Part shown: piece by piece, positions 17,563 to 26,583 of the stretch
Numbering within the stretch: position 1 is the first letter of the stretch
Layout: every line of letters starts with the position of its first letter
Assembly (NCBI RefSeq): GCF_029504575.1
Contig: NZ_JAQFII010000001.1
Span: 6,269,001-6,333,000 of the forward strand
Source: Streptomyces sp. SPB162
GTDB lineage: Bacteria; Actinomycetota; Actinomycetes; Streptomycetales; Streptomycetaceae
Direction: 5' to 3'
DNA length: 64,000 nucleotides
The notes under the pieces: model-generated
Database searches by the model: none
What the model saw: only the letters and a program-made list of their open reading frames with translations
Told to the model about the DNA's origin: nothing
Translations under genes and position numbers: made by a program

Positions 17563-18292
17563 CCGGGGCCGGAACCGTCTGCGCCGCTCGTGTCACGTCC
17601 GCGACGAGCTCGACGACGTCAGGACCGTAGGCCTGCGAGTTGACGACCTTGAGCAGCAGGCAGAACGTGCCGTCGATGCCGTGCTTGCGCGCCAGCCGTA
17701 CATGGTGCCGGGCCAGGTACCGCACGGCCGCCTGGTTGGCGACGCCGCGCTGGCCCGAGGAGAGGAAGACCGGCCGGTCGTTGCCGGCGTCCCGCACGGC
17801 GGCCAGCCGGGCCAGCAGGACGTACTCGACGCCGCCCTTGTCCATCCGGTAGGTCTCGCCGTCGATGGTGAACGCGCCCTGGTCGGGCCCGGGGGAGGCG
17901 TCCGTGTTCACCTCGATGCCCGGCAGCATCGAGCGCAGGTGCGCCCCCAGCCGGTGGTTGGCGACGGGCCCGCCCACGCAGAACTCGGTGCGCGCCCCGA
18001 AGCCCTGCCAGGCCGTGTCGTGCGGCAGGATCTCGGCGTGCGCACCGCACTCCTTGATCAGAGCCGCCAGCTCCAGCAGCGCGAACGCGTCGTGGCGGGC
18101 CACGCTCCACACCCGGGAACCGGGGTCGCGCGGCACCACCAGGAGGCATTCCGAGCCCCCGGGCAGCCCGAAGAAACGCTGTTTGCGGTGCAGCTTCCGG
18201 CGCCACACATAGGTGCGGACAAACCAGCCCAGCGCCGCGCTGATGGCGCTGGCCGCCAGGCCCAGCACGAGATTGCGGACGTCATCGCTCAT
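17531..18292 (-). CDS. Unknown membrane-anchored conserved protein
   Basis: The protein has 253 residues. An N-terminal membrane helix (residues about 7-28, NLVLGLAASAISAALGWFV) is followed by basic residues, so the rest should be cytoplasmic. The body has alternating alpha/beta segments: ECLLVVPRDPGSRVWSVARH, then GPVANHRLGAHL and EYVLLARL. This suggests a nucleotide-binding-like Rossmann fold without a recognisable catalytic motif. Similar proteins are common in streptomycetes as hypothetical proteins (recall). Its 3' end overlaps the ZIP gene by 32 bases, tail to tail. Confidence 0.7.
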   Translation of the reverse strand: MSDDVRNLVLGLAASAISAALGWFVRTYVWRRKLHRKQRFFGLPGGSECLLVVPRDPGSRVWSVARHDAFALLELAALIKECGAHAEILPHDTAWQGFGARTEFCVGGPVANHRLGAHLRSMLPGIEVNTDASPGPDQGAFTIDGETYRMDKGGVEYVLLARLAAVRDAGNDRPVFLSSGQRGVANQAAVRYLARHHVRLARKHGIDGTFCLLLKVVNSQAYGPDVVELVADVTRAAQTVPAPVSRPDRSPAT

Positions 18293-18329
18293 GGCCGGGC
18301 ATCGTAGCGGTGTTCGACCGAACGCGCTC

Positions 18330-18359
18330 CTGACGGAAGCGAGGTACCCAAGTTAGGCT
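18330..18359 (+). promoter_or_regulatory. Probable housekeeping promoter of the gamma-glutamyltransferase gene
   Basis: CTGACG (18330-18335) and TAGGCT (18354-18359) are spaced by 18 bases and match the HrdB-type pattern. Transcription would begin near 18366, about 25 bases before ATG 18391. Confidence 0.45.
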
Positions 18360-18390
18360 GCCCGGACCGCCCTTGACTGGAGGAAACCGC

Positions 18391-20208
18391 ATGCGTCTCC
18401 CCGCCGCCCGGAGGTTGTCACTGCTGGCCGTCACGGCCGCCGTCGTCACGGTCGGAGCGGCGGCCCCGCCCGCCCAGTCGGCCCCTGGGGAGCTGCGGGC
18501 GAATCCGGCCAAGGTGCCGGTCGCGACCGGCTACGGAGGCGCGGTCGCCAGCGTGGACGCGGACGCCTCGGCGGCCGGGATCGAGGTGCTCCGCCAGGGC
18601 GGCAACGCCGTGGACGCGGCGGTCGCCACCGCGGCCGCGCTCGGCGTGACCGAGCCGTACTCGGCGGGCGTCGGCGGCGGCGGGTACTTCGTCTACTACA
18701 ACGCCCGACTGCACAAGGTGTTCACCATCGACGGCCGGGAGACCGCGCCGAAGAGCGCCACCGAGGCGCTCTTCCAGGAGAACGGCAAACCGCTGCCGTT
18801 CGCCGACGCGGTCACCAGCGGCCTGAGCGTCGGCACCCCCGGCACCCCCGCCACCTGGGCCACCGCCCTCGACAGCTGGGGCAGCCGCCCGCTGGCGCAG
18901 GTGCTCAGGCCCGCCGAGCGGATCGCGCGCGACGGCTTCACCGTCGACGAGACCTTCCGCTCGCAGACCGCGGCGAACAAGGCCCGCTTCCAGGACTTCC
19001 CGGCCACCGCGAAGATCTTCCTGCCGAACGGGGCCGAGCCCGTGGTCGGCTCCACGCTCACCAACCCGGACCTGGCCCGCACCTACCAGGAGCTGGGCAG
19101 GAAGGGCGTCGACGCGATCTACCAGGGGGACATCGGCGCGGACATCGTCCAGACGGTCCGCAAGCCCCCGGTCGACCCGAAGGCCACCCGGGTGGTGCGC
19201 CCCGGCGACCTGACCACCGCGGACCTGCGCGGCTACGCGGCCAAACGGCAGGCACCCACCCAGGTCTCCTACCGCGGCTACGACGTCTACTCGATCGCAC
19301 CGTCCTCGTCGGGCGGCACGACGGTCGGTGAGGCGCTCAACATCATGGAGCGGGCCGGCCTCTCCCCGAGCCGGGCCACCGACGCCCAGTACCTGCACCG
19401 CTACATCGAGGCGAGCCGGATCGCCTTCGCCGACCGCGGGCGCTGGCTCGGCGACCCGGCCTTCGAGGACGTCCCGACCGGCGGCCTGCTCTCGCAGCGC
19501 TTCGCGGACTCGCGCGGCTGCCTCATCAAGGACGACGCGGTGCTCACCAGCCCGCTCGCACCGGGCGACCCGCGCCACCCGGCCGCCTGCGGCGGCACCG
19601 GCACCGCCGCGCCGACGACGTACGAGGGTGAGAACACCACGCACCTGACCGTCGCCGACAAGTGGGGCAACGTCGTCTCCTACACCCTGACCATCGAGCA
19701 GACCGGCGGCAGCGGCATCGTCGTCCCCGGCCGCGGCTTCCTGCTCAACAACGAGCTGACGGACTTCTCCTTCGCGCCCGCCAACCCGGCCGTCCACGAC
19801 CCGAACCTGCCCGGCCCCGGCAAGCGCCCGCGCTCCTCGATCTCCCCGACGATCGTGCTGAAGGACGGCTGCCCCGCGTTCGCGCTCGGCTCGCCCGGCG
19901 GCTCCACGATCATCACCACCGTGCTGCAGGTCCTCACCGAGCACGTCGACCGCGGGCTGCCGCTGGTCGACGCGATCGCCGCACCGCGCGCCAGCCAGCG
20001 CAACGCGGCGGCGACCGAGCTCGAGCCGGCCCTGTTCACCAGCGCGACCAGGACGCAGCTCGAAGCGCTCGGCCACGTCTTCACCCTCAACCCGGAGATC
20101 GGCGCGGCCACCGGCATCCAGCGGCTGCCCGACGGCCGCTGGCTCGCCGCGGCCGAGACGACCCGCCGCGGCGGCGGCTCGGCGATGGTGGTGCACCCGA
20201 GCCGCTGA
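18391..20208 (+). CDS. ggt: Secreted gamma-glutamyltransferase
   Basis: The protein has about 605 residues. ATG 18391 has GGAGG 7 bases upstream. A Sec signal (SLLAVTAAVVTVGAAAPPAQSA) precedes the two-chain GGT precursor. The large-subunit motifs are GGNAVDAAVA and SAGVGGGGYFVYYN. The autocleavage site is the Thr-Thr-His at 416-418 (NTTHLTVADKWGN), which starts the small subunit. GSPGGSTIIT is the conserved glycine loop. The enzyme cleaves glutathione and other gamma-glutamyl peptides outside the cell and transfers the glutamyl group to water or amino acids. It stands alone on a rightward transcript. Confidence 0.9.
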   Translation: MRLPAARRLSLLAVTAAVVTVGAAAPPAQSAPGELRANPAKVPVATGYGGAVASVDADASAAGIEVLRQGGNAVDAAVATAAALGVTEPYSAGVGGGGYFVYYNARLHKVFTIDGRETAPKSATEALFQENGKPLPFADAVTSGLSVGTPGTPATWATALDSWGSRPLAQVLRPAERIARDGFTVDETFRSQTAANKARFQDFPATAKIFLPNGAEPVVGSTLTNPDLARTYQELGRKGVDAIYQGDIGADIVQTVRKPPVDPKATRVVRPGDLTTADLRGYAAKRQAPTQVSYRGYDVYSIAPSSSGGTTVGEALNIMERAGLSPSRATDAQYLHRYIEASRIAFADRGRWLGDPAFEDVPTGGLLSQRFADSRGCLIKDDAVLTSPLAPGDPRHPAACGGTGTAAPTTYEGENTTHLTVADKWGNVVSYTLTIEQTGGSGIVVPGRGFLLNNELTDFSFAPANPAVHDPNLPGPGKRPRSSISPTIVLKDGCPAFALGSPGGSTIITTVLQVLTEHVDRGLPLVDAIAAPRASQRNAAATELEPALFTSATRTQLEALGHVFTLNPEIGAATGIQRLPDGRWLAAAETTRRGGGSAMVVHPSR

Positions 20209-20376
20209 GGCCCCCTGGTGCTCTGGCCGGAAAGGTTCAGCGGTTCGCGACGCCCGGCACGGCACTTCGCCGCGTTGTCGGAGTCGTCCGCGTACGCCCG
20301 GTACGAGGACGATCCTCCGCCGTGCGCCGCACCGCGCCGGAACCGCGCACCAGACAAACCCTTCCGGCCTAGGGAT

Positions 20377-21273
20377 TTAGGAGGGGATCCGGGTGACGTC
20401 GGAGACGTTCAGGTCGACGGGCAGCGCCCCCGAGCTGATCTGGGCGGCCAGGTCCTCGGCGGACGTCCGGGTGAAATTTCCGCTGATCTGGACCTTGCCG
20501 CCGGTGATCGACGAGCTGACGGACGGCGCGGAGAGCACCTTGCGGTCGAGCAGGATGCCGAGCAGGTTGGCGGGTGGGAGTTGCTGCGACAGCGTGCCCG
20601 TCAACTGTGCGAACTTCGCGCCACCCGCCGAGGTGAACTCGAGGTTCACGATCCACGCGCCGGTCTGCGCGTCGAGCGACGCCTTGGCGCTGGTCACGTC
20701 GCGGCCGGTGAGGGCGGCGGCACCCAGCGCGTACTTCACCGGGCCCGCCGTGTCGCAGGCGACCGTCGGATCCGCGGGAGGTGCCGTCGGGGTGGTGGCC
20801 GGCGCCTTGCAGTCGTAGGCGGCGAACTGCTGCCGCAGGGCGGGCGGCGGTACGGCGGTGTCGGAGCCCAGTACCGGCCGGAACCCCAGCTCGGCCCGGA
20901 CGGCCAGCTGCCGCAGCCGGTCCCCGGTGTCGCCGGGGGCCGTGGCGGTGATCGTGCCGCCGTGCACTTCGATCTTCGTGTCCTTCAGCCCGGCGGCCGC
21001 GACCCTGGCCCGCAGCAGGTCCGCGGTGTGCCGCAACGTCTCGTCGCCCGGCGCGGAGCGCGGGGTGTAGGTGACGGTGGTCCGGCCGGAGGCGGGGGTG
21101 GAGGACGCGGCGGACGCGTCGGCCGTGCGGCTCGAGCCGGACAGCGGTGACGTGGCCTTGCCGTCCGTCGTGCCCGAGGAGCCGGAACACCCGGTCAGCG
21201 CGGCGCTCATGACGAGCACGGCGGCCACGGCGGTCACGGCCGGCGCTGGGGAAATCGTGCGGAGAGTACGCAT
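20377..21273 (-). CDS. Lipoprotein with SecD P1-like domain
   Basis: The protein has 298 residues. A lipoprotein signal ends in SAALTGC (Cys near 29), followed by a Ser/Ala/Thr linker to about residue 60. The rest resembles the periplasmic P1 region of SecD. It has a TLRHTADLLRARVAAAGL helix with a VHGGTITATAPGD strand, and later the P1-head pattern AWIVNLEFTSAGGAKFAQLT, DRKVLSAPSV and ISGNFT. None of the SecD membrane helices is present, so this is a free-standing exported copy of the domain. A role in late protein export or folding is an inference. Divergent from the next gene, convergent with ggt. Confidence 0.8.
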   Translation of the reverse strand: MRTLRTISPAPAVTAVAAVLVMSAALTGCSGSSGTTDGKATSPLSGSSRTADASAASSTPASGRTTVTYTPRSAPGDETLRHTADLLRARVAAAGLKDTKIEVHGGTITATAPGDTGDRLRQLAVRAELGFRPVLGSDTAVPPPALRQQFAAYDCKAPATTPTAPPADPTVACDTAGPVKYALGAAALTGRDVTSAKASLDAQTGAWIVNLEFTSAGGAKFAQLTGTLSQQLPPANLLGILLDRKVLSAPSVSSSITGGKVQISGNFTRTSAEDLAAQISSGALPVDLNVSDVTRIPS

Positions 21274-21466
21274 GGCGGCCAGTCTCGCGGACCGGTGGGC
21301 GCCCGCGCAGAGGAATCACCACCGTGACCCGCCCTGCCCCGTACGGCAGTTGGGGCAGCCGCGGCGCGCGGACGAAAACTCCCCGTAGCCGTCCCGTAAC
21401 ACGGAGGGTGTCGAATGCGAGGACGGGACCGCATGCCTCCGGGGCGGAGGCGGAGAGGCAGCAGCG

Positions 21467-22780
21467 ATGAAGCAGCGCGGCGCCGCAAGTGAACTGGCCG
21501 ATGTCGAAAGGGAGTTCACCGACCACTTCCGGGAGCTGGTCGCCGGGCTGGGGAACGCGCCGGGCTGGTACGGCGCCCTGGCACGGCGTGATCCGGAGGC
21601 GGTGAGCGCGTACGAAGCGGGTGTGGAGCCGGCCCCCTGGGACGTGGTGCACGCCGTCCTGCACGACCTCGCCGCCCTGCGGGGCGTACCGGTCGACCCG
21701 GCCGACGTCGGCCGCGCCCAGCGGCTGTACCGTGCCGCCGTGGCCGGCCGGGACGCGGCACCTGGCAGCGGAACGGCGCTGCGCTCCCGGCTGGACGCGA
21801 TGCTCCGCGAACGCCACGACGCGGTGCTGCGCGAACGTGCGGCGGCGTACGCGGTGGACGAGCACGCGGGGACGGGTGGCGATCCCCGTTCCGTGACGGC
21901 GGGCCGACTCGCCAACGCCCTCGCCTGGGCCCGCGACGACCGGGAACGCGCGGGTGCGCGGTGCGCCGAGCTGCAGGCCCGGCTGGACGCGGTCGAGGCA
22001 CGTCAGGCCGAGGAGTCCTTCGCCGACCGGGCCACCGCGCGGCGTGCCCCCGCGCCGCGCGGCGCGCGGTTCGCGACGACATTCGACGAGGGGTTCGCGG
22101 CGTCGGACGACGCGGCGCCCGCCCCCCGCCCGCAGGACGGCCCCGCCGCGGCCGGGCTCCCGGCCGGCCGCGCGCCGCGCGGCGCGCGCTTCGCCGGCGC
22201 CGCCGCCGAGCAGGCGCCGCCACCGGTCGCCGACGTACCGTCCGACGCCGGTCCGCGGCAGGAGCGGGCCCGCGTCGAGGCGGCCCGGCTGGGGGCGCTG
22301 CGTCGGGCCGGGCGCGGCGGGGAGGCGTACGTGGTGCTGTGCGAGGCGGCGGCCGGGCCGGCCGCCGCCCTGCCGGTGCTGGCGCGCGAGCTGGAACGCG
22401 CGGGGCTGGCGGCGGATGTCGCGACGCTGCTGTGGGAGGTCGCCGTCCTGCCCCCGGACCGGCTGGCCGCCGCCGCGGCCGCCCTGGCGCGGGCGGACCG
22501 CACGGACGACTGCCGCACCCTGCTGCGGCAGGCCGCTGCCCGCCCCGCCGCCGAGGTCGCGGCCCTCGCGGGCGCCCTCTACGAGGAGGGCGGGGGCGCC
22601 GAGGCCGCGACGCTGCTGGCCGCCGTGGCCGGGACCCGGCAGCCGGAGGAGGCCGCGGCGGTCGCCCGCGAGCACCCCGGCCTGGCCGCACCGCTCCTGG
22701 AAGCCGCCGCCGCGATCTCCAGGCCCCGCCGCCGCGACGTCGCGGCCGCTCTGCGCCGTGCGGGTCTGCCGGACCGGTGA
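21467..22780 (+). CDS. Unknown Ala/Arg-rich protein with repeated PRGARFA motif
   Basis: The protein has 437 residues. The N-terminal 80 residues form a helical, HTH-like unit (FRELVAGLG, WYGALARRDPEAVSAYEAG) similar to the start of many streptomycete proteins annotated as hypothetical or tegument-like. A long coiled helix follows (residues 95-190). A Pro/Ala-rich middle contains APRGARFA twice, near 198 and 238. The C-terminal 190 residues are helical pairs with an LARELERAGLAADVATLLWE pattern, like TPR or HEAT repeats. No enzyme motif is visible. A structural, protein-binding role is likely. The start at 21467 has a GGAGAGG site. Confidence 0.65.
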   Translation: MKQRGAASELADVEREFTDHFRELVAGLGNAPGWYGALARRDPEAVSAYEAGVEPAPWDVVHAVLHDLAALRGVPVDPADVGRAQRLYRAAVAGRDAAPGSGTALRSRLDAMLRERHDAVLRERAAAYAVDEHAGTGGDPRSVTAGRLANALAWARDDRERAGARCAELQARLDAVEARQAEESFADRATARRAPAPRGARFATTFDEGFAASDDAAPAPRPQDGPAAAGLPAGRAPRGARFAGAAAEQAPPPVADVPSDAGPRQERARVEAARLGALRRAGRGGEAYVVLCEAAAGPAAALPVLARELERAGLAADVATLLWEVAVLPPDRLAAAAAALARADRTDDCRTLLRQAAARPAAEVAALAGALYEEGGGAEAATLLAAVAGTRQPEEAAAVAREHPGLAAPLLEAAAAISRPRRRDVAAALRRAGLPDR

Positions 22781-22888
22781 GCGGACGGGAACCCCCGGCG
22801 GGAGCGCACGCCGGAATGGCGGTGCGGCGGCCGATTGCCCCGCCCGTGCGGGAAACCTGATCGTCCCGGTCAAGTAACGGTAGCGGTC

Positions 22889-22918
22889 TTGCCAGAGCGG
22901 GTAGGGCGCTTCTACGTT
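22889..22918 (+). promoter_or_regulatory. Probable promoter of the pyrimidine/hydantoin operon
   Basis: TTGCCA (22889-22894) and TACGTT (22913-22918) are spaced by 18 bases, upstream of the nitrilase gene at 22982. The -10 region overlaps the half-site TCTACGT (22911-22917) that recurs in the palindrome just downstream. Confidence 0.4.
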
Positions 22919-22935
22919 CTTCCACACGGCCGGAA

Positions 22936-22949
22936 TCTACGTGCGTAGA
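22936..22949. promoter_or_regulatory. Palindromic operator upstream of the pyrimidine/hydantoin operon
   Basis: TCTACG-TG-CGTAGA is a perfect 14-bp palindrome in the predicted 5' leader. A matching half-site TCTACGT lies exactly 25 bases upstream. A dimeric repressor is likely, but no regulator gene is adjacent. Confidence 0.45.
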
Positions 22950-22981
22950 CCGGACGTGATGCCACGTCAGAGGAGCTGTTC

Positions 22982-23824
22982 ATGAGCAACGTCGTACGTG
23001 CCGCGCTCGTCCAGGCGACCTGGACCGGTGACACCGAATCGATGATCGCCAAGCACGAGGAGTACGCCCGGGCCGCCGCCGCCCAGGGTGCCAAGGTCAT
23101 CGGCTTCCAGGAGGTGTTCAACGCCCCCTACTTCTGCCAGGTGCAGGAGGCGGAGCACTACCGCTGGGCCGAACCGGTCCCCGACGGACCCACCGTCCAG
23201 CGGATGCAAGCGCTCGCCCGCGAGACCGGCATGGTGATCGTCGTCCCCGTGTACGAGGTCGAGCAGTCCGGCTTCTACTACAACACCGCCGCGGTCATCG
23301 ACGCCGACGGAACGTACCTCGGCAAGTACCGCAAGCACCACATCCCGCAGGTCAAGGGGTTCTGGGAGAAGTTCTACTTCAAGCCGGGCAACCTCGGCTG
23401 GCCGATCTTCGACACGGCGGTCGGCAAGGTCGGGGTCTACATCTGCTACGACCGGCACTTCCCCGAGGGTTGGCGCGCCCTCGGGCTGGCGGGCGCCCAG
23501 ATCGTCTACAACCCGTCGGCGACCTCGCGGGGCCTGTCCGGCTACCTGTGGCAGCTGGAGCAGCCCGCCGCCGCCGTCGCCAACGAGTACTTCATCGCCG
23601 CCATCAACCGGGTGGGCCAGGAGGAGTACGGCGACAACGACTTCTACGGCACCAGCTACTTCGTCGACCCGCGCGGGCAGTTCGTCGGCGACGTCGCCTC
23701 CGACACCGAGGAGGAGCTGGTCGTCCGGGACCTGGACCTCGACCTGATCGACGAGGTCCGCCAGCAGTGGGCGTTCTACCGGGACCGCAGGCCGGACGCC
23801 TACGGCGACCTCACGGAGGCCTGA
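22982..23824 (+). CDS. Nitrilase-superfamily amidase, probable beta-ureidopropionase
   Basis: The protein has 280 residues and the nitrilase Glu-Lys-Cys triad: Glu44 in GFQEVFNAPYF, Lys118 in KYRKHHIPQ and Cys155 in GVYICYDRHFPEG. The strong conservation of NAPYF and RHFPEG places it among beta-ureidopropionases and N-carbamoylputrescine amidases. In this operon it most likely hydrolyses N-carbamoyl-beta-alanine to beta-alanine, CO2 and ammonia, after the dihydropyrimidinase. GAGGAG lies 5-6 bases before ATG 22982. It is the first gene of a five-gene operon. Confidence 0.85.
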   Translation: MSNVVRAALVQATWTGDTESMIAKHEEYARAAAAQGAKVIGFQEVFNAPYFCQVQEAEHYRWAEPVPDGPTVQRMQALARETGMVIVVPVYEVEQSGFYYNTAAVIDADGTYLGKYRKHHIPQVKGFWEKFYFKPGNLGWPIFDTAVGKVGVYICYDRHFPEGWRALGLAGAQIVYNPSATSRGLSGYLWQLEQPAAAVANEYFIAAINRVGQEEYGDNDFYGTSYFVDPRGQFVGDVASDTEEELVVRDLDLDLIDEVRQQWAFYRDRRPDAYGDLTEA

Positions 23825-23829
23825 TCGTT

Positions 23830-25161
23830 ATGGCAACCGTGACCGAGAACCTGCACTCCGCCCTGCACGCGCGCCACCGCGCCGTCATGCCCGACTGGGT
23901 GGCAACGTACTACGACCAGCCCATCGAGATCACCCACGGTCAGGGCCGCCACGTCTGGGACGCCGAGGGCAACCGCTACCTCGACTTCTTCGGCGGCATC
24001 CTGACCACGATGACCGCGCACGCCCTCCCCGAGGTCACCGCCGCCATCACCGAGCAGGCCGGGAGGATCCTGCACTCCTCGACGCTCTACCTGAGCCGTC
24101 AGGCCGTCGACCTGGCCGAGCGCGTCGCGCGGCTGTCCGGCATCCCGGACGCCCGGGTCTTCTTCACCACCTCCGGCACCGAGGCGAACGACACCGCCCT
24201 GCTGCTCGCCACCGCCTACCGGGGCTCGAACCAGGTTCTGGCGCTGCGCAACAGCTACCACGGCCGCTCCTTCACCTCGATCGGCATCACGGGCAACTCC
24301 GCCTGGTCGCCGACCAGCCTCTCCCCGCTGCAGACGCTGTACGTGCACGGCGGCGTCCGCACCCGGGGCCCGTTCGCGCATCTGGACGACGCCGCGTTCA
24401 CCGCCGCGTGCGTCGCGGACCTGGAGGACATCCTCGGCCAGGCGAACGGCAGCGTCGCGGCGTTGATCGCGGAGCCCATCCAGGGCGTCGGCGGCTTCAC
24501 CTCGGGCCCGGACGGGCTGCTGGCCGCGTTCAAGCGGGTCCTGGACCGGCACGGCATCCTGTGGATCACCGACGAGGTGCAGACCGGCTGGGGCCGGACG
24601 GGTGACCACTTCTGGGGCTGGCAGGCGCACGACCAGGCCGGCCCGCCGGACATCCTGACCTTCGCCAAGGGCGTCGGCAACGGCATGTCCATGGGCGGCG
24701 TCGTGGCCCGTGCCGAGGTGATGAACTGCCTGACCGCGAACTCCATCTCCACCTTCGGCGGCAGCCCGATCACCACCGCGGGCGCGCTCGCCAACCTGAC
24801 GTACCTCGTCGACCACGACCTGCAGGGCAACGCCCGCCGGGTCGGCGGGCTGCTCAAGGCCCGGCTGGAGGCGATCAGCGCCGCGCTGCCCCTCGTCCGC
24901 GAAGTCCGCGGCCGGGGTCTGATGCTCGGCGTCGAACTCGTCGAACCCGGCACCGGAGAGCCGTCGGCGCAGGCCGCGAGCCTGGTCCTGGAGGCGGCCC
25001 GCGAGTTCGGGCTGCTGATCGGCAAGGGCGGCCGGGGCGGCAACGCGCTGCGGATCGCACCGCCGCTGACGCTCAGCGTCGCCGAGGCGGAAGAAGGCGC
25101 GAGCGCCCTCGAGGACGCGCTCAGGCTGACCCAGGACAAGCTCACCGGAGGCAGGCCATGA
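23830..25161 (+). CDS. Class III aminotransferase of the pyrimidine/hydantoin operon
   Basis: The protein has about 443 residues. ATG 23830 follows the amidase stop by 5 bases, with GGAGG inside the end of that gene. Fold-type I PLP motifs are clear: FTTSGTEANDTALLLA, NSYHGRSF, DEVQTGWGRTG and the Schiff-base Lys280 in FAKGVGNGMSMGG. It resembles class III beta-alanine-pyruvate, alanine-glyoxylate or 3-aminobutyrate transaminases. In this context it would remove the amino group from beta-alanine (or 3-aminoisobutyrate), giving a malonate semialdehyde. It overlaps the dihydropyrimidinase start by four bases. Confidence 0.85.
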   Translation: MATVTENLHSALHARHRAVMPDWVATYYDQPIEITHGQGRHVWDAEGNRYLDFFGGILTTMTAHALPEVTAAITEQAGRILHSSTLYLSRQAVDLAERVARLSGIPDARVFFTTSGTEANDTALLLATAYRGSNQVLALRNSYHGRSFTSIGITGNSAWSPTSLSPLQTLYVHGGVRTRGPFAHLDDAAFTAACVADLEDILGQANGSVAALIAEPIQGVGGFTSGPDGLLAAFKRVLDRHGILWITDEVQTGWGRTGDHFWGWQAHDQAGPPDILTFAKGVGNGMSMGGVVARAEVMNCLTANSISTFGGSPITTAGALANLTYLVDHDLQGNARRVGGLLKARLEAISAALPLVREVRGRGLMLGVELVEPGTGEPSAQAASLVLEAAREFGLLIGKGGRGGNALRIAPPLTLSVAEAEEGASALEDALRLTQDKLTGGRP

Positions 25162-26573
25162 CCACCACCGCACGCACCGTCGTCCGCGGCGGACTCGTCA
25201 TCACCGCCGCCGAGGAGATCCACGCCGACGTCCTGGTCGAGGGCAGCCGGGTGGTGGCTCTCGCCGCGCATGAATCGGCCGTCGCGGAGAGCTGGACCAC
25301 CGGCCACGCCCGGATCATCGAGGCCGCCGGGAAGTACGTCATCCCGGGCGGGGTCGACGCGCACACCCACATGGAGCTGCCCTTCGGCGGCACCGCCGCG
25401 TCCGACACCTTCGAGACCGGCACCCGGGCCGCGGCCTGGGGCGGCACCACGACGATCGTGGACTTCGCCGTCCAGAGCGTCGGCCACTCGCTGCGTTCGG
25501 GGCTGGACGCCTGGCACGCCAAGGCCGATGCCCAGTGCGCGATCGACTACGCCTTCCACATGATCCTCTCCGACGTCAACGAGGACACGCTGAAGGAGAT
25601 GGACGTCCTGGTGGAGGAGGGTGTGACCAGCTTCAAGCTGTTCATGGCCTACCCCGGCGTCTTCTACAGCGACGACGGCCGGATCCTGCGCGCCATGCAG
25701 CGCTCGGCCGGCAATGGCGGCCTGATCATGATGCACGCCGAGAACGGCATCGCCATCGACGTCCTCGTCCAGCAGGCCCTGGCGGCGGGCCGTACCGACC
25801 CCCGCTACCACGGCGAGGTCCGCAAGGCCCTGCTGGAGGCCGAGGCGACGCACCGGGCCATCCAGCTGGCGCGGGTGGCGGGCTCCCCGCTGTACGTCGT
25901 CCACGTCTCCGCCGAGGAGGCGCTCGCCGAGATCTCCCAGGCGCGCGACAAGGGCCTCAACGTGTTCGGCGAGACCTGTCCGCAGTACCTCTTCCTGTCC
26001 ACGGACAACCTCGCCGAGCCGGATTTCGAGGGCGCCAAGTACGTCTGCTCCACCCCGCTGCGCCCCAAGGAGCACCAGGAGGCGCTCTGGCGGGGGCTGC
26101 GCACCAACGACCTGCAGGTCGTCTCCACCGACCACTGCCCCTTCTGCTTCACCGGGCAGAAGGAGCTGGGCCGCGGCGACTTCTCCAAGATCCCCAACGG
26201 GCTGCCGGGCGTCGAGAACCGCATGGACCTGCTGCACCAGGCGGTCGTGGAGGGCCGGATCACCCGGCGCCGCTGGATCGAGATCGCCTGCGCCACCCCG
26301 GCCAGGATGTTCGGCCTCTACCCGCGCAAGGGCACCATCGCGCCCGGCGCCGACGCCGACATCGTCGTCTACGACCCGCACGCCGAGCAGGTCGTCTCCG
26401 CCGAGACCCACCACATGAACGTCGACTACTCGGCGTACGAGGGGAAGCGGCTCACCGGACGGGTCGAGACCGTCCTGTCGCGCGGCGAGCCCGTGATCAC
26501 CGACCGCACGTACGTGGGGCGGGCCGGACACGGCCAGTACACCCCGCGCAGCACCTGCCAGTACCTCATCTAG
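25158..26573 (+). CDS. hydA: Dihydropyrimidinase (D-hydantoinase)
   Basis: The protein has 471 residues, the usual length of cyclic amidohydrolases. Metal ligands are His69 and His71 in VDAHTHMELPFGG, the carboxylated Lys160 in TSFKLFMAYPG, His in MMHAENG and VVHVSAEE, and Asp in STDHCPF near 323. It opens the ring of 5,6-dihydrouracil, dihydrothymine or hydantoins to N-carbamoyl amino acids, the substrate of the amidase at the start of the operon. ATG 25158 overlaps the aminotransferase TGA. The gene order puts ring opening, decarbamoylation and transamination on one message. Confidence 0.9.
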   Translation: MTTTARTVVRGGLVITAAEEIHADVLVEGSRVVALAAHESAVAESWTTGHARIIEAAGKYVIPGGVDAHTHMELPFGGTAASDTFETGTRAAAWGGTTTIVDFAVQSVGHSLRSGLDAWHAKADAQCAIDYAFHMILSDVNEDTLKEMDVLVEEGVTSFKLFMAYPGVFYSDDGRILRAMQRSAGNGGLIMMHAENGIAIDVLVQQALAAGRTDPRYHGEVRKALLEAEATHRAIQLARVAGSPLYVVHVSAEEALAEISQARDKGLNVFGETCPQYLFLSTDNLAEPDFEGAKYVCSTPLRPKEHQEALWRGLRTNDLQVVSTDHCPFCFTGQKELGRGDFSKIPNGLPGVENRMDLLHQAVVEGRITRRRWIEIACATPARMFGLYPRKGTIAPGADADIVVYDPHAEQVVSAETHHMNVDYSAYEGKRLTGRVETVLSRGEPVITDRTYVGRAGHGQYTPRSTCQYLI

Positions 26574-26583
26574 GAGCAGCGCC

